Of a DNA stretch of 31,612 nucleotides, positions 16,106 through 27,332 are shown piece after piece (within the stretch, counting starts at the first letter, position 1; each line of letters begins with the position of its first letter). Source of the stretch: a bacterium (GTDB lineage: Bacteria > UBP13 > UBA5359). Under the pieces are notes generated by a model. That model ran no database searches. It was not told the origin of the DNA and saw nothing but the letters and a program-made list of their open reading frames with translations. The DNA lies in NCBI GenBank assembly GCA_028685295.1, contig JAQUEL010000013.1:1-31612 (forward strand), given 5' to 3'. Position numbers and translations under genes: made by a program.

Positions 16106-17212
16106 TTATAGCCGCCGGCAGGATTCCCTGACAATCAACTGCGAAGATATCATTATCTCCCTGGGCTCATCGATAACTGTGATATCGTTTAGTATCCGCA
16201 CCGCTAACTGCCCCATCTTTTCGGTAAAGATATTCATAGTGGTCAGGGGCGGATCGGACTTTCCAGCCGAGACAGCCCCGTCAAAGCCGGCGATACTGAT
16301 ATCTTGAGGAACGGATAGCCCCTCCTCTTTTATAGCCTTGACGGCACCTAGTGCTATGGTATCATTGACGGCAAAAACAGCCGTGAAATGCTTTTTACTC
16401 TTCAGCAATTCCTTCATGGCCCGGTAGCCGCAATTGAACATGGCCGTTTTGCCCCTATCTTTCAGTAAGCTCCGGTCGCTGATGCGTATCAGTGCTTCAT
16501 CGACCTCCAATCCTCGCCTCATCAAAGCGGTCCTATAACCCTTGATCCTCTCGGAGAAACTGGGGCTTTCCGTCAGAGCACCGATACAAGCAATCCTTTT
16601 ATGCCCCAAGCCGATCAAATATTCGACTATCTCTATCGCACCGTCCACGTTATCAGTGGATATGCTGACAACGCCATCGCCTGTAGAACGGATATAATCG
16701 AGCAAAACCACAGGGATGCCGGCATCCCGCAGATAGAGCAATTCATTGGCTCCGATATCCAGCAAAACGGCGCCTTTGATCCCGTTGTGATCCAAGATAT
16801 TTATGTAATCTTCCATCTTGCGCTTATGCTCGGAGTAGCCGACCGTGATAAGATTCAGACCCAGAATACCAGCCTCTTTCTCCATACCTTTCCAGATGAT
16901 GCTGAAGAAATCATCACTGAATATCTCCGGCGTTTCCAGAGGCAACAGAACTACTATATTCTTTTTTTGACCAACTTCTCTATTACTTATAAAAGTGCCT
17001 TTCCCCTGCACCCTGTAAAGCAGGCCTTCCAGCGCCAGTTCGCAGATAACCTTGTTTACGGTCATGCTGGAAACATCATACTTCCGAGCGATCTGCCCCT
17101 CGGAGTAGAATTTATCGCCGGGATTGAATTCATCAAAAATAGATCGGCGCAGTATCTCTTTCAACTGGCGGTAAATAGGAATGCCCTGTTCTCTGTCTAT
17201 ACGTCGTGTCAT
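16106..17212 (-). CDS. GntR/LacI hybrid transcriptional regulator (AraR-like architecture)
   Basis: The 368-residue protein joins a GntR winged helix-turn-helix (about residues 8–75; IPIYRQLKEILRRSI, FYSEGQIARKYDVSSMTVNKVICELALEGLLYRVQGKGTFI) to a LacI/periplasmic-binding-like sugar sensor (about 84–368; GHKRIACIG, FTAVFAVNDTIALGAVKAIKEEGLSVPQDISIAGFDG). AraR of Bacillus subtilis has this architecture and represses arabinose genes until sugar binds. It is the first gene of the co-directional glycan set, and palindromes stand directly upstream. It is therefore the likely local regulator and probably autoregulated. ATG 17212 has AGAGGT five bases upstream. The effector sugar cannot be read from sequence; a mannose- or GalNAc-containing oligosaccharide would fit the enzymes. 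Confidence 0.93.
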   Translation of the reverse strand: MTRRIDREQGIPIYRQLKEILRRSIFDEFNPGDKFYSEGQIARKYDVSSMTVNKVICELALEGLLYRVQGKGTFISNREVGQKKNIVVLLPLETPEIFSDDFFSIIWKGMEKEAGILGLNLITVGYSEHKRKMEDYINILDHNGIKGAVLLDIGANELLYLRDAGIPVVLLDYIRSTGDGVVSISTDNVDGAIEIVEYLIGLGHKRIACIGALTESPSFSERIKGYRTALMRRGLEVDEALIRISDRSLLKDRGKTAMFNCGYRAMKELLKSKKHFTAVFAVNDTIALGAVKAIKEEGLSVPQDISIAGFDGAVSAGKSDPPLTTMNIFTEKMGQLAVRILNDITVIDEPREIMISSQLIVRESCRRL

Positions 17213-17220
17213 GTCTACCT

Positions 17221-17238
17221 CTTATAGTCACTTATAAG
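17221..17238. promoter_or_regulatory. Inverted repeat overlapping the regulator's ribosome site region
   Basis: CTTATA (17221–17226) and TATAAG (17233–17238) form an inverted repeat with a 6-base spacer; the last eight bases, CTTATAAG, are also palindromic on their own. It lies 9–26 bases upstream of the regulator's ATG, next to its ribosome site, where a bound repressor would block transcription. Confidence 0.35.
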
Positions 17239-17305
17239 ACTTTATATGTTATGTATTCGCCACTATTTTGGAATCTCCTTCCTCCGAATATAAGTTCTTT
17301 TACAG

Positions 17306-17324
17306 AAAGTTATAATATAACTTT
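17306..17324. promoter_or_regulatory. Perfect 19-bp palindrome, candidate operator for the GntR/LacI regulator
   Basis: AAAGTTATA and TATAACTTT are exact complements around one central base. GntR-family operators are typically AT-rich dyads of this size. It lies about 95 bases before the regulator's ATG, in the only spacer upstream of the glycan gene set. A related TATAAGTT stands at about 17290–17297. Autoregulation through this site is inference. Confidence 0.45.
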
Positions 17325-17448
17325 ATTTTTGTAGCCGCGGTATCTCAAAATCACCGGCGTCAATTTGTCGTTTTTAAAAAAGATTCCGTCCTGCGTCATA
17401 GATGTCAATTCGGAAACGGCAGCAAACAAATATTATAAGCCTACCGTT

Positions 17449-18066
17449 TCATTGCCGCACTATCTCCTTAATCTTCATCAACCTGACTATGCCCTCACGC
17501 TCCAGTTCGCCCAGCTTCATACCTATATATCTGACGGTCTCCTGTAAATTGGGGATAAGCACATACTCCAGGGCATTGACCCGGCGCCGGGTGCGTTCTA
17601 TCTCTGCCGCCAGAATGCGAACGGTTTTCTCCATCTGAGCCAGCTTGATCAGCAAAGGCATGGTTTTGCGCAGTAATGCTACGGCTTCATCCAACTCACC
17701 GGGCATAGAAAGAGGGCTATAGGAGAAGGGATCTCCGGCCTCAGCTATATTGCAGGCCGGTACCGGAACATTCATGATGATATCACGCTCGCAAGCAATT
17801 TGGAGCGGAGCGGTCGATACAAGCAGATTGCCCCGCAGTTCGGCTTCGGAAATCTGTGCACGTGCCATGAGAGTACGGCTATAGACTTTTCCCAGCAGCT
17901 GTTCTGTTTCCCGGCGCAAATCCCGTACTTCTTCTGTCAGCAGAAGAAAGCGCCGGATCATCTCATCCTGCTTATCCTTCAGCAGCTTATGGCCCTTGAC
18001 GGCTATAGCCAGCCTACGCCTGAGCTGCAGCAGTTCCATTCTGGTGGGATTAACGGCTATACGCAT
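17449..18066 (-). CDS. atpD: V/A-type ATP synthase subunit D (central stalk)
   Basis: Subunit D is the long coiled-coil axle that turns inside the A3B3 head. The 205-residue protein shows the family's N-terminal signature MRIAVNPTRMELLQLRRRLAIAVKGHKLLKDKQDEM and a C-terminal coiled coil ending in RRRVNALEYVLIPNLQETVRYIGMKLGELEREGIVRLMKIK, both diagnostic. It is the last gene of the ATPase operon, five bases after subunit B. ATG 18066 has GGAG eight bases upstream. No clear terminator follows; the next 236 bases hold the regulator's upstream region. The symbol follows V/A-ATPase naming, not the F-type beta subunit. Confidence 0.96.
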   Translation of the reverse strand: MRIAVNPTRMELLQLRRRLAIAVKGHKLLKDKQDEMIRRFLLLTEEVRDLRRETEQLLGKVYSRTLMARAQISEAELRGNLLVSTAPLQIACERDIIMNVPVPACNIAEAGDPFSYSPLSMPGELDEAVALLRKTMPLLIKLAQMEKTVRILAAEIERTRRRVNALEYVLIPNLQETVRYIGMKLGELEREGIVRLMKIKEIVRQ

Positions 18067-18071
18067 GCTCT

Positions 18072-19439
18072 CTACTCCATATATTTTTCGATATATTCTT
18101 CGCTAACGCGCTTCAATTCACTATGCGGCAGCAGTGCCAGCAACCGCCAGCCGATATCGAGGGTCTGCTCGATACCACGGTTCTCATTCTCTCCCTGCTT
18201 GATAAAGCGTTCCTCAAAGGCATCCGCCATATCGGCAAACATCTTATCCTCCGGAGACAGGGCAGCCTCGCCCAAAACCACGGCCAGCTCTTTGGCCTCC
18301 TTGCCTCTGGCATAGGCGGCAAAGAGCTGGCTGGAAAGGCTGGAGTGGTCTTCACGTGTTTTGCCCTTGCCTATACCTTTCTCTTTGAGACGAGAGAGTG
18401 ACGGTAAAACATCGATAGGAGGATAGATACCGCGACGATGCAGCTCACGGCTGAGAATAATCTGGCCCTCAGTAATATAACCGGTGAGATCCGGAATAGG
18501 GTGCGTCTTGTCATCCTCCGGCATAGTGAGGATGGGTATCTGGGTAATTGAACCTTCGCGTCCCCTGATACGCCCGGCCCGTTCATAAATAGTTGCCAGG
18601 TCCGTGTAAAGATAGCCGGGATAGCCGCGACGTCCCGGCACCTCTTTTCTGGCAGCGGATATCTCCCTTAAGGCTTCGGCATAATTAGTCATGTCGGTCA
18701 GAATAACCAGCACGTGCATGCCCTTATCAAAAGCCAGATATTCAGCAGACGTTAAAGCCATCCGAGGGGTGGCAATCCGTTCTACTGCCGGATCATTAGC
18801 TAAATTGATGAAGATAACCGATCTGTCTACGGCACCTGTACGGCGAAAATCGCTGATAAAATATTCCGCTTCCTCATAGGTTATGCCCATAGCTCCAAAG
18901 ACTACGGCAAATTTCTCTGTAGTGCCGAGAACCCTGGACTGTCTGGTTATCTGAGCGGCTATTCTGGAATGCGGCAATCCGGAAAGAGAGAATATAGGCA
19001 GCTTCTGCCCGCGCACTAAAGTATTCAAACCATCTATGGCAGAGATACCTGTCTGAATAAATTCGGAGGGATAATCACGCGCATAAGGGTTGATAGGCTC
19101 TCCGTTTATGTCCAGCCTCCTTTCCGGGATAATTTCCGGTCCATCGTCTATTGGCCGTCCAAGACCGTCGAAAACCCTGCCCAGGATATCCTCTGAAACT
19201 CCGAACTCAAGACTGCGACCCAGAAAACGCACTCTGCTGCTGTAAATATTCATCCCCGTCGTACCTTCGAAGAGCTGGATCAAAGCCGTGTCACCGCTGA
19301 TCTCAAGCACACGGCCGTGTCTTATCTCCCCATCAGGCAACTCTATCTCAGCCAGCTCGGCAAATTTTACACCTTCGACGGCCCGCACCAGCATCAACGG
19401 CCCTACTACCTCCGCCACGGTGAGATATTCCTTCTGCAT
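18072..19439 (-). CDS. atpB: V/A-type ATP synthase subunit B (non-catalytic head)
   Basis: Subunit B alternates with A in the hexameric head and does not hydrolyse ATP. The 455-residue length is standard. In place of a Walker A motif it has [15 protein letters not shown], as expected for B. Other family blocks are [72 protein letters not shown], and [23 protein letters not shown]. Its ATG at 19439 overlaps the stop of subunit A in TAATG, coupling translation of the two head subunits in a fixed ratio. Confidence 0.97.
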   Translation of the reverse strand: MQKEYLTVAEVVGPLMLVRAVEGVKFAELAEIELPDGEIRHGRVLEISGDTALIQLFEGTTGMNIYSSRVRFLGRSLEFGVSEDILGRVFDGLGRPIDDGPEIIPERRLDINGEPINPYARDYPSEFIQTGISAIDGLNTLVRGQKLPIFSLSGLPHSRIAAQITRQSRVLGTTEKFAVVFGAMGITYEEAEYFISDFRRTGAVDRSVIFINLANDPAVERIATPRMALTSAEYLAFDKGMHVLVILTDMTNYAEALREISAARKEVPGRRGYPGYLYTDLATIYERAGRIRGREGSITQIPILTMPEDDKTHPIPDLTGYITEGQIILSRELHRRGIYPPIDVLPSLSRLKEKGIGKGKTREDHSSLSSQLFAAYARGKEAKELAVVLGEAALSPEDKMFADMADAFEERFIKQGENENRGIEQTLDIGWRLLALLPHSELKRVSEEYIEKYME

Positions 19440-21280
19440 TATAATCCCTCCGCAAGAGCCGTCGCTTCATCTATGAGCTTTTTCAGCGAGGCCTCTATCT
19501 CTGCACCTATCTCTGACAGGCGCTCCATCCTGTCCTCCGGATTGTAACGCATACGCGCAATGCTCTCCCGCACCGGCAATGCCGTTATCCGGTTAAGCGG
19601 TACGCCGTCAGTCAACGCCCGGCCGGCCAGGCTGTGGAAGAGCAAAATATTCCTGAGCATGAGATACTGCTTAGCCAGTGAAACATAGGTATCGACGGCA
19701 TTGAAAGCTTCCTGATAGAGAAAATCCTCTCGTAACGACCTGGCCGTTTCCAGTATCAGGCGCTCATCAACCGATAGAGCATCCACCCCGACTAAGCGTA
19801 CTATCTCCTGAAGCTCGGCCTCCTGCTGCAGTATCTGCATAGCCTCGTTTCTCAGTATGACAAGGTCTTTCTGGTCTTCCGGCAGAGATTGCCGTATGGC
19901 ATCCACATAAAGAGAATAGCTCAACAGCCAGTTGATGGCCGGAAAGTGCCGTCTGTAAGCCAGCTGTGCATCCAATCCCCAAAAGACCTTGACTACACGA
20001 AGCGTGGCCTGGACTACCGGATCGGAGAGATCACCGCCGGGGGGAGAGACTGCCCCGATAACACTGATAGATCCCTTAACCTCTGCACCGCCCAGACAGG
20101 TCACGCTACCGGCACGCTCATAGAAGCCGGCCAGTCTGGAACCCAGATATGCAGGATAGCCCTCCTCGCCCGGCATCTCCTCCAGACGGCTGGACATCTC
20201 TCGCAGTGCTTCCGCCCAGCGTGAGGTAGAATCAGCCATGAGAGCTACGTTATAGCCCATATCCCGATAATACTCGGCAATAGTGATACCGGTATAAACG
20301 GAAGCCTCTCGGGCGGCCACGGGCATATTCGACGTATTGGCTATCAGCACAGTCCTCTTCATCAGAGCCTTGCCGGTACGCGGGTCGCTGAGATGAGGAA
20401 ATTCCATCAGAACATCGGTCATCTCGTTGCCACGCTCACCACAACCCACATAGACGACAATATCAGCATCAGCCCACTTGGCCAACTGGTGCTGAGTAAC
20501 CGTTTTGCCTGAGCCGAAGGGGCCGGGTATGGCGGCTGTGCCGCCCTTGACGATGGGAAAGAATGTATCGATAACCCTCTGTCCGGTAATCAACGGTTCC
20601 TGCGGTGGATGCTTTGAGCTGTAGGGACGACCTATACGTACCGGCCAACGCTGCAGCATAGCTATCTCTCTAACAGTTCCATCCTCCATTTGCAAACGGG
20701 CAATGATATCCGTTATATGAAAAGCACCACTCCGAATATCGATTATACGCCCGGTTAATCCGGGTGGAAGCATGATGCGGTGCGCCACCACTTCCGTCTC
20801 TTCCACTATGCCGATAACATCGCCCTGCCTGACCATGGCGCCGGTTTCCACTACAGGCATAAAATCCCAGAGTCGCTCCGGATCGAGGCCGGGAGCTTCG
20901 ACACCGCGTTTCAGCATATCCCCGGACTTCGAGGCCAGCACGTTGAGCGGACGCTGAATACCGTCATAGATGGACTCCAGCAGACCGGGCCCCAATTCGA
21001 CGCTAAGTGGAGCGCCGGTGGCATATACAAGATCGCCGGGGCCCAGTCCGGATGTTTCTTCATAGACCTGTATAGAAGCGGCATCGCCCCTGATTTCTAT
21101 TATCTCACCTATCAGTTTCTCTTCTCCAACCCTGACCACATCATACATGCGAGCATCTTTCATATTATCAGCCACTACCAATGGGCCGGATACCCTGGTT
21201 ATAACTCCCTGTGCCGAAGATGCGCTCTGCGAGCGCGTTGCCGGTTGTTGGTTGTTGATTGTTGGCTCCATGCTTCCCAT
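19439..21280 (-). CDS. atpA: V/A-type ATP synthase catalytic subunit A
   Basis: This is the ATP-hydrolysing or -forming head subunit, 613 residues from ATG 21280. That start has AGGAGG six bases upstream; reading further up to 21367 adds a basic stretch with no homology and no ribosome site. Key features are the Walker A motif GPFGSGKT (253–260), the A-type bulge region (about 115–190) typical of V/A enzymes, [18 protein letters not shown], and [33 protein letters not shown]. The N-terminus is odd: residues 5–23 ([19 protein letters not shown]) are low-complexity and precede the conserved [13 protein letters not shown] beta-barrel start. They look like a translated short repeat. Confidence 0.96.
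   Translation of the reverse strand: MGSMEPTINNQQPATRSQSASSAQGVITRVSGPLVVADNMKDARMYDVVRVGEEKLIGEIIEIRGDAASIQVYEETSGLGPGDLVYATGAPLSVELGPGLLESIYDGIQRPLNVLASKSGDMLKRGVEAPGLDPERLWDFMPVVETGAMVRQGDVIGIVEETEVVAHRIMLPPGLTGRIIDIRSGAFHITDIIARLQMEDGTVREIAMLQRWPVRIGRPYSSKHPPQEPLITGQRVIDTFFPIVKGGTAAIPGPFGSGKTVTQHQLAKWADADIVVYVGCGERGNEMTDVLMEFPHLSDPRTGKALMKRTVLIANTSNMPVAAREASVYTGITIAEYYRDMGYNVALMADSTSRWAEALREMSSRLEEMPGEEGYPAYLGSRLAGFYERAGSVTCLGGAEVKGSISVIGAVSPPGGDLSDPVVQATLRVVKVFWGLDAQLAYRRHFPAINWLLSYSLYVDAIRQSLPEDQKDLVILRNEAMQILQQEAELQEIVRLVGVDALSVDERLILETARSLREDFLYQEAFNAVDTYVSLAKQYLMLRNILLFHSLAGRALTDGVPLNRITALPVRESIARMRYNPEDRMERLSEIGAEIEASLKKLIDEATALAEGL
21212..21268. repeat. Low-complexity in-frame segment at the start of the A subunit gene
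   Basis: The minus strand here repeats CAAC/AATC-type units (caacaatcaacaaccaac) and then GCGCTCGCAGAGCGC, a GC-rich inverted stretch. It encodes the non-conserved residues 5–23 of subunit A. It resembles degenerate simple-sequence repeats found between genes in some bacteria rather than coding sequence. Confidence 0.45.
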
Positions 21281-21397
21281 GCAAGTCCTCCTCAAAACTC
21301 TTCTCCAGCCTCTCGTTTTTCGTTTCTGATCTGGAACTTTCCGCCCCTTAAATAAACGAATCCTCATCCCGAATAACAGACCTGTATCCTCAGCGCC

Positions 21398-21724
21398 TTA
21401 ACCTGTCTTTGTTATATCCGCCCCTAATGCCCTGACCACCGCCCGCCGAATATATTCGGCAGCCGTTCCTCGGCTGCCACGGGCACCCGGCAAGAGAACG
21501 ATTATCGGAAAGGGAGATTCATTTTCCACGATCAGCTCCGAATTCTCTGCCGCCAGCGTTTCCGTAATAAAGATCAGGCTATAGGCACCGCCGACGGCCT
21601 CGCGCCAGGCACCGGCTAATTCCTCCCTGTTGTAGACCCGGTGCATTTTTACGCCAAAGGCTGCAAAGGCCCACAGGGCATCGTCATCCGTTATCAATAC
21701 CATTCTGGTGTTTTCAGCCGCCAT
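21398..21724 (-). CDS. atpF: V/A-type ATP synthase subunit F
   Basis: Subunit F is the small regulatory protein at the foot of the central stalk, here 108 residues, close to the usual 100–110. It starts with the Rossmann-like strand MVLITDDDALWAFAAFGVKMHRV, continues with YSLIFITETLA and FPIIVLLPG, and ends with IRRAVVRALGADI, all typical. It sits between C and A, as in Thermus-type operons. ATG 21724 has AAAGGAG five bases upstream. Sequence between families varies a lot, so position in the operon adds much to the call. Confidence 0.9.
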   Translation of the reverse strand: MAAENTRMVLITDDDALWAFAAFGVKMHRVYNREELAGAWREAVGGAYSLIFITETLAAENSELIVENESPFPIIVLLPGARGSRGTAAEYIRRAVVRALGADITKTG

Positions 21725-21742
21725 ATCTGCTCCTTTACCGGA

Positions 21743-22795
21743 TCACCTGCAGAGAAAAGCTCTCAAACGCTTATGTATGATATCATGAGGCAATCCGTTC
21801 AGTTTCCCAATCATCACCATCCGTAGGGCCCTAACCTCAGCCTCTTTGCGAAGAAGATAAGCCAGCAATGGCTGCGAGCCGAAGGTTATATATCGTTCGG
21901 CTTGCAAAACTTCCAAAAGACGGGCTTCAAAGAGCGCCTCCATATATGACAGTTCGCCGTGCTTTCGGTAATCTTCCAATCCTTCCTCTATTTCACGCCG
22001 GTAAGCCGTATTTAGCAACCCGGCTGCCGCCTGCTCAGGCGCAAGATCGTAAAGGCTTTCCAGCTTACCACGGCTTACCCTGCCGCCTTCGATAAAAATT
22101 TCACGCCACCGTTCCCTAGACCAGCCACTGGCTCTTAATCTCAACATCCCCATAATATTTACGGCATCTATCCTGACTATCAGCCAGGCATACAGATAAT
22201 GAGAGTTTTTTTTCGACCATACTTTCAGGGCGCGAAACCAGGCTTTATCCAGCATCAGATCCACCAGATAGAGATCGCCGCTGTTGTCAATCATCAAAGC
22301 CGCCCGATAGAGAAGGCGTTCCAGCCATCGAGGGAGTAAGATTTGAGATGTTAGAGGTGAAATATGTGAACTTTCACTTCTCTCTTCCCGTTTCTCACGG
22401 CTCACATGCCAGGCGGCGGCGATAGTATCGGGATCGATTCTTCCCATAGGCACTATCAGATGCTTATAATCCGTACCGATATGCTCCGCTTTGATAATTA
22501 TCCTGACGTTGTGCAGATCATAGCGACGCAGCAAAATATCCGTGAGAGCGCCATCCGGAGATATGGACCGCACCAGCCTGTAGGCCTCTATCAGTCCGGA
22601 TTCCAACATCCTTTCATAATCGCTTACTCCTGCCCCGGTTGCATATGCCGCATAGGAAGTTTCCATAATAACGGCAAAGGCGGCTTCCTCATCAGGCGCC
22701 TCCAACATCCTACGAATCGTTGTTTCATCAACCAGATCTTTCTGGAGAGACCTTATACGGCCTGTGGCATAAGCATAGCGAATATCGTTATACAT
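21743..22795 (-). CDS. atpC: V/A-type ATP synthase subunit C (rotor–stalk adaptor)
   Basis: Subunit C (AC39/Vma6-like) joins the central stalk to the proteolipid ring. I start at ATG 22795, whose first codons overlap the E gene stop (ATGTATAA). This gives 350 residues and the family opening NDIRYAYATGRIRSLQKDLV. A TTG at 22837 would add 14 residues and has GAGG upstream, so it remains possible. Repeated helical blocks (LLRRYDLHNVRIIIKAEHIG, ILLPRWLERLLYRAALM, VRIDAVNIMGMLRLRASG) match the three-lobed fold. Residues about 132–153 (SREKREERSESSHISPLTSQIL) look like an in-frame low-complexity insertion. Confidence 0.9.
   Translation of the reverse strand: MYNDIRYAYATGRIRSLQKDLVDETTIRRMLEAPDEEAAFAVIMETSYAAYATGAGVSDYERMLESGLIEAYRLVRSISPDGALTDILLRRYDLHNVRIIIKAEHIGTDYKHLIVPMGRIDPDTIAAAWHVSREKREERSESSHISPLTSQILLPRWLERLLYRAALMIDNSGDLYLVDLMLDKAWFRALKVWSKKNSHYLYAWLIVRIDAVNIMGMLRLRASGWSRERWREIFIEGGRVSRGKLESLYDLAPEQAAAGLLNTAYRREIEEGLEDYRKHGELSYMEALFEARLLEVLQAERYITFGSQPLLAYLLRKEAEVRALRMVMIGKLNGLPHDIIHKRLRAFLCR
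22337..22402. repeat. Low-complexity in-frame segment inside the C subunit gene
   Basis: This stretch is built from near-repeats of TCAC, TCTC and CGTTTCTC-type units. It encodes a polar, serine/arginine-rich insert between two conserved helices of subunit C. The style resembles the CGTTTTTCGTTTCTGATC stretch before the A gene (about 21314–21331), which suggests a shared repeat source. Confidence 0.4.
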
Positions 22796-23399
22796 TCGCT
22801 TTATCGAATCCCAAACGCTCGATGACTCCGGGTTCAAGTTTGGGCCTCATGCCTGTTATCAGGCGCTCAAAGGTGCCGTTGAATTCCAATCCGCCGCATT
22901 TCAGCATAAAACCTCCTCTTATAGCGCGTCGCTCGGGAGAGAGCCTTAATTCCCCATCGATGCCGGCCTCAGCCGATTTTTTATTAAGGTCTTCCATAAA
23001 GCCCGTCGGAAGGCGTGCAAAATCGGTTTCGCTTAAAACCAACTCTTTATCGCCGTGCGGTGCTTCTTTGGTTATCATGGCGAAAATAAGAGAGAAGTAA
23101 TCATCCGTCGGTAGATCATTCAAACGCCGTATAGCAGATTCAAAGACTGTATCCAGCAGGCGCCTCTTCTCCTGCAACAGCTCTTTTCGCCTTTCTAAGC
23201 CGGCCATCCCTAATGCCCGACGACGCTGCTCTTCGGCCTTATTCTCTGCTTTGGACAGTATTTCTTCTATAATACGTTGCCCATTATCGGCGGCGTGTGA
23301 TGTTATATCGGCTGCACGTGCCTGAGCCTCATCGATTATACGCTCTGCTTCAGCCCGAGCATCGACTGAAATTCTCATTTCAATGGCTTCCAGCGACAT
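22788..23399 (-). CDS. atpE: V/A-type ATP synthase subunit E (peripheral stalk)
   Basis: Subunit E forms the outer stalk with subunit G. The 203-residue protein has the expected long N-terminal helix full of Ala, Glu and Arg (about 8–85, ISVDARAEAERIIDEAQARAADI...) and a C-terminal globular domain ending GGFMLKCGGLEFNGTFERLITGMRPKLEPGVIERLGF, the most conserved part of the family. ATG 23399 is one base beyond the K gene stop (TGATATG). Its end overlaps the start of C. An internal ATG at 23378 is possible but lacks a ribosome site. Confidence 0.95.
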   Translation of the reverse strand: MSLEAIEMRISVDARAEAERIIDEAQARAADITSHAADNGQRIIEEILSKAENKAEEQRRRALGMAGLERRKELLQEKRRLLDTVFESAIRRLNDLPTDDYFSLIFAMITKEAPHGDKELVLSETDFARLPTGFMEDLNKKSAEAGIDGELRLSPERRAIRGGFMLKCGGLEFNGTFERLITGMRPKLEPGVIERLGFDKANV

Positions 23400-23400
23400 A

Positions 23401-25850
<2,450 letters not shown>

Positions 25851-25864
<14 letters not shown>

Positions 25865-26177
25865 AACGACTAAGAGCCCCCTTCAGAACGTAGCCTATCG
25901 CCTCTTCACGGCCCTTTTCAGCCATATCGATCAGGCGTTCTTTTTGTTGATTTGACAAGCGCTTAAGTTCCTCTGTTTCGGCCTTTGATAGAGCCTCTGC
26001 TTCGGCAATTAAAGATGCTGCTCGAGCCTCTCCCTGCCGCCGTTTTTCCGCCAGCAAGGCCTCGGCATCCGTGGAGGCACGGCGTATTATATCCACAGCG
26101 CTCTCTCTGGCAGCTGATACCGTTAATGCAGCCTCTTCCTCCGCCCGTCTTATTCTGGAAAGTATATTCTCAGCCAT
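25851..26177 (-). CDS. atpG: V/A-type ATP synthase subunit G (peripheral stalk)
   Basis: The 108-residue protein is one long charged coiled coil, rich in Ala, Glu and Arg (MAENILSRIRRAEEEAALTVSAARESAVDIIRRA...). This is typical for the G/H stalk subunit that pairs with E. It is the first gene of the ATPase set, directly before I, which is also the Thermus order. Its ATG at 26177 lies inside the last codons of the upstream TrkA-like gene (ATGGCTGA, 8-base overlap). The sequence is low in information, so the identity depends partly on the operon position. Confidence 0.88.
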
Positions 26178-26622
26178 TTATGCCCCGGCTCCCGGCCTCT
26201 GTTTCCTGTAGCCTGCTCACCTGAGCAGCTACTTCCTGCTCAATCAAATTAAAAATGATTCTGGTACTACTGAGTGTGGTATCGACACCCAGACGACGTA
26301 GGATATTTTCATTCTTGGGATTATTAACCCTGGCGATGGTATGACCTACTCCAAATTTTCTTTTGGCCAATTGGCAGGCTACCAGATTATCCTGATCATG
26401 TCCGGTTATTGAAACCAGTAAATCCGCCCGGCCGGCGCCTGAGTTATGCAGTAATCTAATATCCGTACCGTCTCCCAGAACCACGGAATCCTTGAACTCT
26501 TGAAAAAGCTTTTCGAATACCGCTCTCTCTTTTTCAATTAGCGTAACTTCAAACCCTTCAGCCAATAAGGTTCTGGTAAGATAATAACCCACCTTACCGC
26601 CTCCTACCAATATCACATACAT
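26170..26622 (-). CDS. TrkA-N domain protein, K+ uptake regulator (RCK-type), N-domain only
   Basis: The 150-residue protein is a Rossmann NAD/nucleotide-binding RCK domain: MYVILVGGGKVGYYLTRTLLAEGFEVTLIEKE with the G-x-G-x-x-G loop and the acidic residue at the end of strand 2. It continues with VVLGDGTDIRLLHNSGAGRADLLVSITGHDQDNLVACQLAKRKFGVGHTIARVNNP. It lacks the TrkA-C domain found in its neighbour, so it may be an N-only partner in a hetero-oligomer. ATG 26622 has GGGAGG seven bases upstream; the longer start at 26640 has none. It overlaps the ATPase G gene by 8 bases, which couples their translation. Confidence 0.9.
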   Translation of the reverse strand: MYVILVGGGKVGYYLTRTLLAEGFEVTLIEKERAVFEKLFQEFKDSVVLGDGTDIRLLHNSGAGRADLLVSITGHDQDNLVACQLAKRKFGVGHTIARVNNPKNENILRRLGVDTTLSSTRIIFNLIEQEVAAQVSRLQETEAGSRGING

Positions 26623-26677
26623 AGGATTCCCTCCCTTCAATAATCATGCCTTAACTATTTCAGCCTGAAGCCTAATA

Positions 26678-27331
26678 TTATGCCTTTATGCCCAGAAGGG
26701 CCTGCAGCCTGGGCATTACATCTCTGGAAATGACGATGGTTATGGTATCGCCACTCTTCAATGAGGTATCCCCGTTGGGTATCATAGATAAACCTTCTCT
26801 TTCCAGGGCAACAACCCTGACCTCCCCGGGACTCTGGATATCGCGCACTTTCTTACCGTCAAGATCTTCCGGAAGCGCAGCTTCGATAAGCTCCAGATTA
26901 TTGGTTGTTTCGAGAGGCGTGCGTCTCAGTGTATCGGCAAGAATGGCATTCCTTATCTGAAACGCCCCTACCGTAACGGGACATATAGTCTTCAGGCCCA
27001 GTTCATGAAAGATATGTTCTCTCTCCGAATCATATATTCTGGCCACCACCCTGGGAACACCGAATATCTCTTTAGCCACCTGCGCCGCCATGATGTTGGT
27101 ATTGTCATCCCTGGTAGCGGTTACAAAGGCATCGGCATCTGCCGTACCCGCCTCACGCTGCACATCGGCATCGATGCCGTTACCGGTTATCATATGTCCT
27201 TGAAAATCTTCACAAAGATCATCGAACGCCAGGCTATCTCTATCTATCACCGCTACCTTATGCCCTTCGCTGTCCAATATCTTGGCAAGCAATATGCCCA
27301 CACGCCCACAGCCCATAATAACTATCTTCAT
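26678..27331 (-). CDS. TrkA-family K+ uptake regulator with TrkA-N and TrkA-C domains
   Basis: The 217-residue protein has a TrkA-N Rossmann domain (about 1–135; MKIVIMGCGRVGILLAKILDSEGHKVAVIDRD, ITGNGIDADVQREAGTADADAFVTATRDDNTNIMAAQVAKEIFGVPRVVARI). A TrkA-C domain follows (about 140–215; DLDGKKVRDIQSPGEVRVVALEREGLSMIPNGDTSLKSGDTITIVI). Such proteins gate TrkH/KtrB-type K+ channels in response to nucleotides. No such membrane partner is in the window. ATG 27331 has GGAGGG five bases upstream and follows the universal stress protein stop by one base. Together with the next gene it makes a TrkA pair in front of the ATPase operon. Confidence 0.93.
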   Translation of the reverse strand: MKIVIMGCGRVGILLAKILDSEGHKVAVIDRDSLAFDDLCEDFQGHMITGNGIDADVQREAGTADADAFVTATRDDNTNIMAAQVAKEIFGVPRVVARIYDSEREHIFHELGLKTICPVTVGAFQIRNAILADTLRRTPLETTNNLELIEAALPEDLDGKKVRDIQSPGEVRVVALEREGLSMIPNGDTSLKSGDTITIVISRDVMPRLQALLGIKA

Positions 27332-27332
27332 T

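Noticed and set aside
21281-21367. 29-residue N-terminal extension of ATPase subunit A
   Set aside because: Basic, non-homologous sequence with no ribosome site, whereas ATG 21280 has AGGAGG at ideal spacing.
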